Of a stretch of 64,000 nt of DNA, positions 44,843 through 54,143 are shown in pieces. The notes beneath the pieces were generated by a model that saw only the letters and a program-made list of their open reading frames with translations, was not told the DNA's origin and made no database searches. The DNA is from JBLNBN01 sp050260015 (lineage in GTDB: Bacteria > Bacteroidota > Ignavibacteria > Kapaibacteriales > UBA2268). The translations under genes and the position numbers were made by a program. The first letter of the stretch is position 1. Every line of letters starts with the position of its first letter. The DNA is taken from the NCBI GenBank assembly GCA_050260015.1, contig JBLNBN010000068.1:1-64000 (forward strand). Reading direction: 5' to 3'.

Positions 44843-46185
44843 TTGCTGCGAAAAGTAGAATTTACGCGATAGCTTTAATAGCTATCGCTTCGACGGGCTT
44901 TTCATTATCACTGAACGCGCAGGAACCTCAGCCGATTGCTAGTCCTTACACGATCCAACTGGCAAGAATGTTGAGTAAGGATCTTTTCGAACTGAACGGA
45001 GTTCCGTATTTGCAACCCGTCGTTAAAGTAGTTAACGCTACGTCTAACTCGAGGTTTTACCACTCCGCTTATGTGCCTTCGAAGGTTAAGAGGCCATATT
45101 TCCGATTGAGCGTCAACGGTATGCTGGGATTTGTTCCTGAAAATATGAAGACATTCGACCCAAAAATACCAGCGGATTCTATTAGCATGCAGGGAGCCGC
45201 TAAATATGCGCAAATTGATTTTTTTACAGGGAAGTTAAATATTTCGGACACTGCCGGATTAGTGCATTACATTTTTCTTGATATTTTGAGGCGGGGCTTA
45301 AACGATCCAACTGGTAAATCAATAGTATTGCCTCCTTTCGCCCCGACTGCGTTAGGAAAAAGCAAGCAAAAGCTCTTTTTAAATAATGATTCTTTAAAAG
45401 CGATTGCCGCTGGGACTACAGTAACAACTCCTTTTGGTAACGTTAATGTTTACAACCTATTACCGGATCATCTGAAGGATTCGCTCAATAGCGTTTTAAA
45501 ACAATTTCCCGGGGAGTTTTCATTAGCGGAAGGCGGTAATATAAATACTGTGTTAGCGGCAGTTCCGCAGTTGGAAATTGGCTCGCTTCTCGGAACTGAA
45601 TTATTATTTCGATACATACCCAGTATTGATATGGGGTCTACTATCGGCGACTTTTCCTTCTGGGGCGTTGGATTAAAGCATTCTTTAAGCCAATACTTTT
45701 ATGACGACTTTATTGACGAGGATATTAATCAACCGGTAGAACGCCCCTTCGACCTTGCGGCGCAGGTTGTAATGCAGGGGACGGAATTGAAAAATACTAT
45801 CGGGGTTACTAACGCAAGTCTAGGAGCGAACGCGACAATGTTTAGCGCTAGTTTAATAGGCAGCAAAAAGTTCGGGGAATACTTCGAAGCGTATGGCGGA
45901 TTAGCGTACGAGAGCGTGGAAATTAAATCCAGATACCGATACTATTTGCCGGTGGACATGCAGTGGTCTCTAGGAATGCTTCAACGATATGAAACGAAAC
46001 CTATCCCGGGCGATCCGTATAATCAGGGAGACACGCAGCCCCAAACGACTAGCATAAACCTGAAGGAATCAAGCATAAAAGGCGTCGTCGGCCTTTCGAC
46101 TACGTTTTATAACGTCTCGATATTCCTGGATTACAACATCAGCAAGTTTAGCATTTTCACGTTCGGGCTTGCATATAAGTTTTAG
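44839..46185 (+). CDS. Outer-membrane protein, DUF6588-like
   Basis: A 448-residue protein with a signal peptide (IYAIALIAIASTGFSLSLNA, cut before Gln). It is rich in strands such as LEIGSLLGTELLFRYIP, TIGDFSFWGVGLKHSLSQYF and FDLAAQVVMQGTELKNT, and the last residue is Phe in FTFGLAYKF, the C-terminal pattern of outer-membrane barrels. The composition and the motif DFSFWGVGLKHSLSQY recall the DUF6588 family of Bacteroidota, but the match is from memory. It is coupled to the small membrane protein upstream; folD begins 36 nt downstream. Confidence 0.75.
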   Translation: MIAAKSRIYAIALIAIASTGFSLSLNAQEPQPIASPYTIQLARMLSKDLFELNGVPYLQPVVKVVNATSNSRFYHSAYVPSKVKRPYFRLSVNGMLGFVPENMKTFDPKIPADSISMQGAAKYAQIDFFTGKLNISDTAGLVHYIFLDILRRGLNDPTGKSIVLPPFAPTALGKSKQKLFLNNDSLKAIAAGTTVTTPFGNVNVYNLLPDHLKDSLNSVLKQFPGEFSLAEGGNINTVLAAVPQLEIGSLLGTELLFRYIPSIDMGSTIGDFSFWGVGLKHSLSQYFYDDFIDEDINQPVERPFDLAAQVVMQGTELKNTIGVTNASLGANATMFSASLIGSKKFGEYFEAYGGLAYESVEIKSRYRYYLPVDMQWSLGMLQRYETKPIPGDPYNQGDTQPQTTSINLKESSIKGVVGLSTTFYNVSIFLDYNISKFSIFTFGLAYKF

Positions 46186-46221
46186 CACAATGATTTCGAA
46201 CAATTAATAATACGGTAAAAA

Positions 46222-47121
46222 ATGGCAAAAATAATTGACGGCAAAAAGATAGCCGCGGAAATTCGCGAAGAAATAAAGCAAAAAGCCCTCGACTTAAAGT
46301 TGACCAAGGGAGTTACGCCCGGGCTGGCGCTACTGCTCGTCGGGACCAACCCCGCTTCGGAAATTTACGTTCGCAGCAAGATCAAGGCTTGCGAAGAGGC
46401 AGGTTTTAATTCATTTAACCATGTAATGTCCGACACGGCTACCGAGGAAGAGGTTCTTGCCCAGATCGATCATTGGAACAAGGACGAGAACGTCCACGGT
46501 ATTTTAGTTCAAATGCCATTGCCTAAGCATATCAACGAGCAAAAAGTTATCCGCGCTATTTCGCCGGCAAAGGACGTAGACGGCTTCCACCCGGAAAACA
46601 TCGGCAGGCTCGTTATCGGGTTGGATAGCTTCGTGCCCTGCACTCCGTTGGGCATACTTGAAATGATCAAACGCTCGGGAATTTCCCTGAGCGGAAAGCA
46701 CGTCGTTGTAGTCGGTAGGAGCAATATCGTCGGGAAACCTATCGCGAATTTACTCTACCAAAAGAAACCGGAAGCGAACGCCATCGTCACGATTTGCCAC
46801 ACAGGGGCGCAGGACTTATCGCGCTACACCCGCGACGCGGACGTAATAATTGCGGCAGTCGGGAAGCCGAATGCAATTAAAGCGGACGACGTAAAGGAGG
46901 GCGCGGTCATTATCGACGTTGGAATTAATAGGGTGGCGGACGAAACGAAGCCAAAGGGCTATCGCATCGTCGGCGACGTGGATTACGAAGGGGTATTCGA
47001 TAAGGTCTCGGCTATTACGCCCGTTCCCGGCGGCGTAGGCCCGTTGACTATCGCTATGCTGCTGTCAAACACTTATAAATCAGCGGCGTCCGTCGCTTGG
47101 TGCACTGTACTTTTTGGATAA
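46222..47121 (+). CDS. folD: Methylene-THF dehydrogenase / methenyl-THF cyclohydrolase
   Basis: A 299-residue bifunctional enzyme linking methylene-, methenyl- and formyl-tetrahydrofolate. Family marks: MAKIIDGKKIAAEIREEI, NPASEIYVRSKIKACEEAGF (catalytic Lys), GILVQMPLPKHINEQ, KDVDGFHPENIGRLV, CTPLGILEMIKRSGI, VVVGRSNIVGKPIANLL and PVPGGVGPLTIAMLL. All are intact. The RluA-type gene begins 3 nt after its stop. It complements the methionine operon in the same window. Confidence 0.97.
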   Translation: MAKIIDGKKIAAEIREEIKQKALDLKLTKGVTPGLALLLVGTNPASEIYVRSKIKACEEAGFNSFNHVMSDTATEEEVLAQIDHWNKDENVHGILVQMPLPKHINEQKVIRAISPAKDVDGFHPENIGRLVIGLDSFVPCTPLGILEMIKRSGISLSGKHVVVVGRSNIVGKPIANLLYQKKPEANAIVTICHTGAQDLSRYTRDADVIIAAVGKPNAIKADDVKEGAVIIDVGINRVADETKPKGYRIVGDVDYEGVFDKVSAITPVPGGVGPLTIAMLLSNTYKSAASVAWCTVLFG

Positions 47122-47124
47122 AAA

Positions 47125-47856
47125 ATGGCTCAGATAGAAGAAATAAAGATTATTTTTGAAGACGAAAATTTCTTAGCGGTTTACAAACCGGCAAACATAT
47201 TAACGATACCGGACAGGTTCGATCGCGAAGCGCCGAACCTGTCCGCCATATTGAATCGCGAGCGCGGCAAGGTATACGTAGTGCATCGCCTCGATAGAGA
47301 AACCTCGGGCATTTTGCTGTTCGCCAAGACGGCCGAAGCGCATAAAAATCTTAACACTCAATTCCAGGAACGTAAAGTTCAACGTATTTATCATGCCGCA
47401 TTGCGGGGTAAGCCCCCTCGCGATTACATGGAAATCGACATACCGCTCGCTCCGAGCATAAAGCGAAAGGGAACGGTCATGCCCAGCGTAAGAGGAAAAG
47501 AATCGTTAACAATTCTTACAGTGCTGGAGAAGTTCCGTTCTGCCAGCTTAGTCGAATGTAATTTGATAACAGGCCGCCAGCATCAATTACGAGTGCATGT
47601 CGCCGCCGTCGGCGCCCCGCTTCTTGTCGATGAGATCTACGGTTCGGACTCGCAATTTTTCCTATCCTCAATCAAGCGAAAATACAATATTCCGAAGGGC
47701 GAGATCGAAAAACCGCTCATTTCCCGGATCACTATGCACGCCTATTCATTAAAGTTCGAGAGCCCCTCGACGGGCGAACCTCTCGAATTGTCTGCCAATT
47801 ATCCCAAGGATTTCGAGATACTTCTAAAAAATTTACGGAAATACAGCGCGATTTAA
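47125..47856 (+). CDS. RluA-family pseudouridine synthase
   Basis: A 243-residue RNA pseudouridine synthase without an N-terminal S4 domain. The catalytic block is VHRLDRETSGILLFAKT (Asp in HRLDR), followed by YHAALRGKPPRD and NLITGRQHQLRVHVAAVGAPL. RluA-family enzymes modify rRNA and/or tRNA uridines; the target cannot be read from the sequence. It follows folD by 3 nt, and its leaderless spacing suggests translational coupling. Confidence 0.92.
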   Translation: MAQIEEIKIIFEDENFLAVYKPANILTIPDRFDREAPNLSAILNRERGKVYVVHRLDRETSGILLFAKTAEAHKNLNTQFQERKVQRIYHAALRGKPPRDYMEIDIPLAPSIKRKGTVMPSVRGKESLTILTVLEKFRSASLVECNLITGRQHQLRVHVAAVGAPLLVDEIYGSDSQFFLSSIKRKYNIPKGEIEKPLISRITMHAYSLKFESPSTGEPLELSANYPKDFEILLKNLRKYSAI

Positions 47857-47942
47857 ACGTTTTATGTTTAAATTTGTAACTTAATTATTGTCTTAATTGT
47901 CTTAATATAAGTTCGGAAACACTATCTTCATAGGGATTTATC

Positions 47943-50900
47943 ATGCTTAAAAGTATTACTAAAGCGGCGTTTTTCATCTTTCTCGCCGGTTCTGTAGTTG
48001 AATCGTTCGCGCAATTCAATATCAAGGACCAGACGCCGTACTATATGCATCCGGATTTCGTCACAGCTAAGACTGCCGGTTACTGGAAAGGCGGATTTCC
48101 GCTAATAGGTAAGGTAAAGTATGTGGCGGCGCCTCCTGAAGTATTAAAATATAAACCTGCAATTACCAGGTTGCTTAACCAGGAAGGCGGTTTTGAGCTC
48201 GTCAATATTTCGCCCGGCGAAAACATGCAATCCGAGACCTGGATAGCAATTAATCCTAAAAACCCCAATAATATTATAGCCACTGCAAACGACTATAAGT
48301 TTATCGGCGGCTATCAGAACTACAGGATGAGTTCCTGGAGATCCATGGACGGCGGTAAAACATGGCTTCACGCCACTACGGCGGCGAACCTGAACGCTTA
48401 CATCGGGAGAGCATCCACAGGCGGTATGACTATATTCGATCCCGGCGTTGCATTCAACGCGGACGGCAACGCCCTATACTCATACGGCTTCACCCAGACA
48501 GAAGCCCCGCAGAATAAAGATGAAAACGGCGTCTTCGTTGCCGCGACAACCAACGGCGGAGAAACGTGGGAAGGCTGGGGAACTGAAGCCGAAACTCCTA
48601 AAATTCTACCTGTCGCGCTTTCGAAAAGCGAAAGCAATCTCGTGTTCCACGACAGGTATACGATCGCGTGCGACAATAATGAAAATTCACCCTACAAAAA
48701 CAATTACTATATTGCATGGCAACGCTTTAAATATAAAGACGGCATAGCGTTTAGAAGCTCTAATGATTTCGGCGTTACATGGTCTAGCGAACAGAATCTT
48801 GGCTCCGGCGGCACGCAAGCTCCCGTTCCCGCCGTGGGACCCGACGGCGAAGTCTACGTCGCCTGGATCCGTAGCGACTACCAAAACAACAAAGCTGCGG
48901 CGGACGTACGCGTGTCGTTTAACGGAGGGAAAACCTTCGGTAATACTTCTACCGCTCAAAGCGTTTATTCAATAGGCGATCGAAATGCATCTTCCGGTAG
49001 ATTCGTGTTGACCGCAAAGCAAAGTATGCGCGTTTCCTCGCCGCCCCAGATCGCGGTAGATCGTTCAAATAAGTCTACTCGCGGCTATGCGTACGTCGTG
49101 CAGGCGGGACGCGAAACCGCCGGCGGTAAATACGGTATTTATGTTTCACGCACTACCGACAAAGGCAAAACATGGAAGTCGAATATACGCATTGACAATA
49201 GCGAGATACGCAACGATATGTTCTTCCCCTCGATAGCAGTAGATCCTATTACCGGCATGGTAGTCGTGTTCTACTACAGCTCGCAGAACGATCCCAACAA
49301 TCGTGGCTACGACGGTTACCTTGCCTTTTCCAAAGACGGCGGCGACACCTGGAAGCAAATCAGGTTGACTCCTGAAACGCACTATATAGATTCAGAAGGC
49401 GACGTCGCGTACCAGGGCGAAGCGGGCAACTATTACTGGGGAGATTACACCGGCATCGACGCCTACAACGGTAAAATTTATCCTCTCTTTTGGATGGGCG
49501 ATAAAAATTCTCCCGATCCGTATAACTTTGGTTCGCTCGATTTATTTACCGCTCTCATCTCGACTAATCCATTGCCTCCCACTAATCTTGTGGCCGATAA
49601 CGTCGACGGCGGTCAGGCAAAAGTAAAGCTAACGTGGACGCATCCTGCTACGGATATGCTCGGCGAGGCATTGCCCGACTTTAAGATCTACGTTTATAGG
49701 GACAATCAGAAGATAGGCGAAGTAGATAAATCAGCCGCCGCCGAGTATACCGACGCTAGCGTTGCCGACGGTCAGCTATACAAATACGCTCTTAAGACAG
49801 TTCTCCCATCCGGCCAGGAGAGCATACTAATCGAAACGACTATCGCCGCCGGCGGAGCGCGCCAGCCAAATCCTCCCACGGAACTTTCATGGCGCCCGGC
49901 TTCCAACGGACTTATCCTTTCCTGGAAGAACCCGACTACGGCTGTCGATAATTCGCAATTGAAGGACTTAGAGAAAATTAACGTTTATCAGAACGGCGTT
50001 TTCGTAGCGTCCGTTAATAAAGAACAGATAAGCGGCGTAGCTTACACGGCGACTACCGTTCCGCTTCCGACGGAGAAATTCTATAAGATTACTCTTAAAG
50101 CGGTCGGCCTCCGCGGCGGCGTCGAAACGGAATCCATTTCATCCGAAGAAATTATTGTTTACTCCGGCCCGGCGTTTGAAGCGTATGAAGAGAACTTTGA
50201 CAATTCAAACAGTCAAAAACAACTTTATACAAATGGGAACTGGGCTCCGACCAGCGCCGTTAAAGCTTCCGGCAGCAGCTCATTTACTGATTCGCCTACC
50301 GGGAATTATAATAACAACGCATCCAATTGGTTCATGCTTCCTCCCGTCGTAATCAGTCCATTAACTAAAACGTTGTCGTTCAATCAAATCGCGCTTATAC
50401 ATTCGTCGGATTACGGTTTAATTGAAGTCTCCAACGATTTCGGCAAGACGTTCAAGCCTGTTCGCGGCGTCGATATCCGCTTCTCCGATAAATTCGTAAA
50501 GGGCAACGCTGCCGCAAGCCAATGGGTGATGCTCGACCAGGACCTCTCGAAGGACTTTATGGGCGACACAGTATTGGTGCGCATTGGCTTGTACTCTAAT
50601 AGCCTTTCGAACGACGACGGCTGGTACATCGACGATATTAAATTTGACGGATCCGTAGCGGGAATTAGCGAGGTTAGCTCACCGCAGCTTAAGGCCAGCG
50701 TATCGCTTTACCCGAATCCTGCCCACGAAGCGTCGACCATATCGCTTAGCATTAATAACTCCGCGAACGTCGTAATGGGCGTTTACGATTCGATGGGTAG
50801 AATGTTAGCCGAGCTTGCCAATGGCGGTATTATGCCCGGCAGCTATACCTACTCGTTTAACGCGGCAAATTATGCCGACGGCGTTTACTACGTTCGTTTA

Positions 50901-50948
50901 ACAGTCGACGGCGAGACTCGCGCCACGCCTTTCGTTATCGCTAAATAA
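47943..50948 (+). CDS. Secreted T9SS type A protein: sialidase-fold, FnIII-like and MAM-like domains
   Basis: A 1001-residue exported protein. Residues 1-23 are a signal peptide (KAAFFIFLAGSVVESFA, then Gln). The region to about 540 carries Asp-box-like repeats (SMDGGKTWLHA, TTNGGETWEGW, SNDFGVTWSSE, TTDKGKTWKSN, SKDGGDTWKQI) typical of a sialidase/BNR propeller. Two fibronectin III-like beta modules follow (about 545-745; PPTNLVADNV, PPTELSWRPA). A MAM-like or choice-of-anchor J module (EENFDN, WYIDDIKFDG) follows to about 895. The final ~95 residues are a T9SS type A sorting domain (SVSLYPNPAHEAST, ADGVYYVRLTV). Its substrate is unknown; the repeats alone do not prove hydrolase activity. 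ATAGGGA is a plausible ribosome site. The gene stands alone between the RluA gene and a terminator. Confidence 0.87.
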   Translation: MLKSITKAAFFIFLAGSVVESFAQFNIKDQTPYYMHPDFVTAKTAGYWKGGFPLIGKVKYVAAPPEVLKYKPAITRLLNQEGGFELVNISPGENMQSETWIAINPKNPNNIIATANDYKFIGGYQNYRMSSWRSMDGGKTWLHATTAANLNAYIGRASTGGMTIFDPGVAFNADGNALYSYGFTQTEAPQNKDENGVFVAATTNGGETWEGWGTEAETPKILPVALSKSESNLVFHDRYTIACDNNENSPYKNNYYIAWQRFKYKDGIAFRSSNDFGVTWSSEQNLGSGGTQAPVPAVGPDGEVYVAWIRSDYQNNKAAADVRVSFNGGKTFGNTSTAQSVYSIGDRNASSGRFVLTAKQSMRVSSPPQIAVDRSNKSTRGYAYVVQAGRETAGGKYGIYVSRTTDKGKTWKSNIRIDNSEIRNDMFFPSIAVDPITGMVVVFYYSSQNDPNNRGYDGYLAFSKDGGDTWKQIRLTPETHYIDSEGDVAYQGEAGNYYWGDYTGIDAYNGKIYPLFWMGDKNSPDPYNFGSLDLFTALISTNPLPPTNLVADNVDGGQAKVKLTWTHPATDMLGEALPDFKIYVYRDNQKIGEVDKSAAAEYTDASVADGQLYKYALKTVLPSGQESILIETTIAAGGARQPNPPTELSWRPASNGLILSWKNPTTAVDNSQLKDLEKINVYQNGVFVASVNKEQISGVAYTATTVPLPTEKFYKITLKAVGLRGGVETESISSEEIIVYSGPAFEAYEENFDNSNSQKQLYTNGNWAPTSAVKASGSSSFTDSPTGNYNNNASNWFMLPPVVISPLTKTLSFNQIALIHSSDYGLIEVSNDFGKTFKPVRGVDIRFSDKFVKGNAAASQWVMLDQDLSKDFMGDTVLVRIGLYSNSLSNDDGWYIDDIKFDGSVAGISEVSSPQLKASVSLYPNPAHEASTISLSINNSANVVMGVYDSMGRMLAELANGGIMPGSYTYSFNAANYADGVYYVRLTVDGETRATPFVIAK

Positions 50949-50961
50949 AAAATAAAAACCA

Positions 50962-50992
50962 GCGGGAGGTCCGTTGAAAACGGGCTTCCCGC
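50962..50992 (+). repeat. Hairpin just downstream of the T9SS protein
   Basis: GCGGGA (50962-50967) pairs with TCCCGC (50987-50992), with CCGTT/AACGG inside, so a two-part stem forms. There is no T-run after it, so it may assist the terminator at 51009. Confidence 0.45.
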
Positions 50993-51008
50993 AGTTTGTA
51001 AGATACTT

Positions 51009-51035
51009 GAGGACTGAGTTTATAGTCCTCTTTTT
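51009..51035 (+). terminator. Terminator between the T9SS gene and tilS
   Basis: A 7-bp stem GAGGACT/AGTCCTC with an 8-nt loop is followed by TTTTT, 61 nt after the upstream stop and 23 nt before the tilS start. Confidence 0.75.
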
Positions 51036-51057
51036 GTTTAATTTCCGAGGATAAGGG

Positions 51058-53496
51058 ATGCCCGGACGAAGAAGAAAACCAAAAGATAATACAATCGCGG
51101 AATCGCCCGCATCGCAGGAAGAAAAATCAATCCAAGCTCCCGTCGCCGCTCAACCGGCCAGGAAGCCTGATTCGAATCGAGTGGCTAAACCCGCGTCGAA
51201 GGCGCCGCGCGGTAAAAGCGCGTCGACTCCGAAATCTGAAGTTGCTCCAAAGCAGGATAAAGCGCCTGTCGCCGTTGCCGGACCAAAAAAAGATAAAGCG
51301 CCGAAAGCTGAAGCGTCGTCAGAAATTGTAACAAAGCAGCGCGCTATAACGCAGGAACCGTCAGCTACCAAGCCGCAAACATCGCCTATGAAAAAAGGCG
51401 ACAAAAAGGCTCCCGATGGAAGGAAACCGCATGTTGAAGCTAAGTCGCAAGCTAACGCAAAGACAGAAACGCAACGCAGTTCGGTCGCCGAGCCTCAAAC
51501 GGTTGTCGGATGGACTGCAATAGTTGGAGTCCCGCAGGCTGAAGTTATACTAAACGTTCCTCTCGAAACGGGGAAAGAAATTCCTCTGAAATCAAAGAGA
51601 AGCTCCCGCCGTGGCGGCAGAGGAGGCGTTCGCCAGAGACAACGTAAAGCCGAAGCCCTGGCCCGCGAACAGGCTGAAGATTTATCAAGAAATGAAAACA
51701 GCGCCGAGGAAATAACTCCCAGGTTATCCGAGAAGAGAGCCGAGGCGTCTGAAATTAAGGAAATTCAACCGAGGGAACCCCAAGAAGGCGAGAGCTCCCA
51801 GCCGGAGGAACAGAAAAAGTCTAATTCCAGAAATAGACGTAGCTCAAGCCAGAGGCGCAGGAAGCAAGCCGAAAAGAGAGCCGCCACTGAAGCTGCGGCC
51901 GCTGCGCAGGTAAAGGAAGAAATCGCGGCGGAACCGGAGCTGGAACCTGAGGAGCCGGAAGAGGAAGATATCGACCTCAAAGCCCCTCGCAAGAGAGGCG
52001 CGAGGCTGAGACTCGAGGCGCCTAAAGAATATGCCGTAAAGAATAAAATGCGGGAACGATTGTATTCGAAACTCGAGATCGAGGACGAGAATATTACCAA
52101 GATATATCGCTCCGTTGAGAAGTTCCTTATATCAAAAATTCAGATCAATAGCGAACATAAACTGCTTTGCGCAGTCTCCGGCGGCGTGGACTCCGTAGTA
52201 CTGCTCGACGTGTTGGCGCAACTGAAAAGCAAAATTGAATTTTCCTTGGTGGTTTGCCACTTTAATCATAAACTCCGCGGCGCCGACGCCGACGCCGACG
52301 AGGCGTTCGTGCGCAAGCTGGCGGCCGATTATAATCTTCAATTTATATCCGGCGCCGGCAACGTAGCCGGTTACGCAAAGAAGAATTCATTGAGCGTAGA
52401 AAGCGCTGCCAGGGCCCTTCGCTATAACTTCTTTGAGAGAACGTCGAGAAGCATTAAAGCGGACTTTGTCGTAATGGCCCATACCTACGACGACGCCGCC
52501 GAAACGTTTATGATTAACCTCATCAGGGGCTCGGGGCTCGCCGGGCTCTCAGGAATCACTCCCGTTCGCCGGTTCGTAAAGAACATTATGATCGTTCGAC
52601 CTTTGATCGATACGACAAAATCAAATATAATCGAATACGCCGACCGAAGAGATTTAAATTGGCGCGAAGACCTTACGAACACACTTGTAAAATATACGCG
52701 CAATAAAGTGCGTCACGAATTGCTCCCATTTATGAAGGAGAGGTTTTCCCCGGCAATTGTCGAGTTGATTAACCGCGCAGCCGGCTTGATCTCCGGGGCG
52801 AACGAGTTCGTAAAGAACTACGTGCAGGAGCGTTTGGACGAATGCGTAATTGACGTTAAGCCGGAGAGCTTTTCAATCTCTATCGGTTCGCTGATGGCAT
52901 ACGGAAAATTTATCCGAGGCGAAATAATTCAATACGCGCTTCGGAAGTATTTCCGCTCGCTTTCCCTGCCTCTAAAGTCTATCGACGCCATCCTGAATTT
53001 AATGAATTCGGACACGGGGGCAATCGCCGACGTTTCAAAGAATTTTATGGTCGCGCGCGATCGTGAAGCCCTAATCTTTATGCGCAAAAGCAAGAGGGTG
53101 GAAATCGACCGGATGATCCTCTCGGAGGGCGAGTACAAGATCGGAGGAATTAGGCTTTCGCTAAAGAAAGTCACCAAAAAAGAAGCGAAGTTTTCCGAAG
53201 ATACCAATATTGAATTTTTGGATTACGACCTAGTTCCGAAGATACTCTACGTTCGAAACTGGCGCGAGGGCGACACGTTCAATCCGCTTGGCATGGAGGG
53301 CGCGATGAAGATCAGCGATTTCCTGATCAATACAAAAACGCCCATCACCGAGAAGCCGTACGTATACTTAATGAGCTCGCGCACGCAAGTGATCTGGGTA
53401 ATTGGCAAGCGAATCAGCAACGCTTTCAGAGTTACCAACAGAACGAAGAACTTCCTTCGGGCGGAAGTGACAATACTAAATGACAAGAAAAACTAA
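51058..53496 (+). CDS. tilS: tRNA(Ile)-lysidine synthase with 330-residue low-complexity extension
   Basis: From about residue 331 the protein is a normal TilS: CAVSGGVDSVVLLDVLAQL (PP-loop), CHFNHKLRGADADADEAF, VMAHTYDDAAETFMINL, RGSGLAGLSGI and the tRNA-binding C-terminal region. TilS converts C34 of tRNA-Ile2 to lysidine and is essential in most bacteria. Before it lie about 330 residues of low complexity: Ala/Pro/Lys-rich, then Arg/Gly-rich (SSRRGGRGGVRQRQRK), then Glu/Arg/Gln-rich (SRNRRSSSQRRRKQ), then acidic (EPELEPEEPEEED). Known TilS proteins are about 430-480 residues. Met331 (ATG 52048) would give 482 residues, but its upstream sequence has no good ribosome site. The full frame starts at ATG 51058 with AAGGG close by. 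tilS-hpt-ftsH is a conserved order in many bacteria. Confidence 0.9.
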   Translation: MPGRRRKPKDNTIAESPASQEEKSIQAPVAAQPARKPDSNRVAKPASKAPRGKSASTPKSEVAPKQDKAPVAVAGPKKDKAPKAEASSEIVTKQRAITQEPSATKPQTSPMKKGDKKAPDGRKPHVEAKSQANAKTETQRSSVAEPQTVVGWTAIVGVPQAEVILNVPLETGKEIPLKSKRSSRRGGRGGVRQRQRKAEALAREQAEDLSRNENSAEEITPRLSEKRAEASEIKEIQPREPQEGESSQPEEQKKSNSRNRRSSSQRRRKQAEKRAATEAAAAAQVKEEIAAEPELEPEEPEEEDIDLKAPRKRGARLRLEAPKEYAVKNKMRERLYSKLEIEDENITKIYRSVEKFLISKIQINSEHKLLCAVSGGVDSVVLLDVLAQLKSKIEFSLVVCHFNHKLRGADADADEAFVRKLAADYNLQFISGAGNVAGYAKKNSLSVESAARALRYNFFERTSRSIKADFVVMAHTYDDAAETFMINLIRGSGLAGLSGITPVRRFVKNIMIVRPLIDTTKSNIIEYADRRDLNWREDLTNTLVKYTRNKVRHELLPFMKERFSPAIVELINRAAGLISGANEFVKNYVQERLDECVIDVKPESFSISIGSLMAYGKFIRGEIIQYALRKYFRSLSLPLKSIDAILNLMNSDTGAIADVSKNFMVARDREALIFMRKSKRVEIDRMILSEGEYKIGGIRLSLKKVTKKEAKFSEDTNIEFLDYDLVPKILYVRNWREGDTFNPLGMEGAMKISDFLINTKTPITEKPYVYLMSSRTQVIWVIGKRISNAFRVTNRTKNFLRAEVTILNDKKN

Positions 53497-53506
53497 CGGT
53501 AATCGA

Positions 53507-54055
53507 ATGAGACCAAAAATACGCATTGGAGAGCTTGAATTTGAAGTGATGATTCCCGCCGAGCAAATAGCGGAATCGATAAAGAATCTTGCAAAACGCA
53601 TAAACGAAGATTATCGCAACAAACAGCCGCTATTAGTCGTAACGCTTAAGGGAGCGATAATATTTGCCGCGGACCTGGCCCGCGAGCTCGACATAGATTG
53701 CGAGATCGAAGCCGTTCGCGCCAAGAGCTACGGCGGCGGATTGGAAACGTCCGGCCGCGTAAACCTTGCGCTCTCGGATTTGAACATCGAAGGTCGAGAC
53801 GTAATCATCATCGAAGACATTGTCGACACCGGGTTAACTCTTCAATCTATTTATGAGACGCTCCTTCCCAACCGCCCCGCCAGCCTGGAAGCCGCTACGC
53901 TTCTCTCGAAGCCCGCTATGCGCCAGGTCAGCGTTCCGGTAAAATATATTGGGCTGGAGATCGAGCCTAAGTTTGTCGTTGGTTTCGGACTGGATTACAT
54001 GGAAAAAGGCAGGAATTTGCCTTGTATTTATTCGCTTATAGAAACGTTAAGTTAA
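53507..54055 (+). CDS. hpt: Hypoxanthine phosphoribosyltransferase
   Basis: A 182-residue purine-salvage enzyme forming IMP (and GMP) from hypoxanthine (guanine) and PRPP. The PRPP loop is IIIEDIVDTGLTLQSIYE; other marks are VTLKGAIIFAADLARELD, YGGGLETSGRVN and FVVGFGLDYMEKGRNLP. An upstream in-frame ATG at 53480 would overlap tilS by 17 nt; the ATG at 53507, after the tilS stop, gives the usual family length and is preferred. It lies in the conserved tilS-hpt-ftsH order. Confidence 0.94.
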   Translation: MRPKIRIGELEFEVMIPAEQIAESIKNLAKRINEDYRNKQPLLVVTLKGAIIFAADLARELDIDCEIEAVRAKSYGGGLETSGRVNLALSDLNIEGRDVIIIEDIVDTGLTLQSIYETLLPNRPASLEAATLLSKPAMRQVSVPVKYIGLEIEPKFVVGFGLDYMEKGRNLPCIYSLIETLS

Positions 54056-54143
54056 AAATAATTTAATAAAAATTAAGAAAATATTAGTACGTCTCTTTTT
54101 GCAATATTAAAGACACAAAAAGAGCAATCGGAGGCTATCGGAG

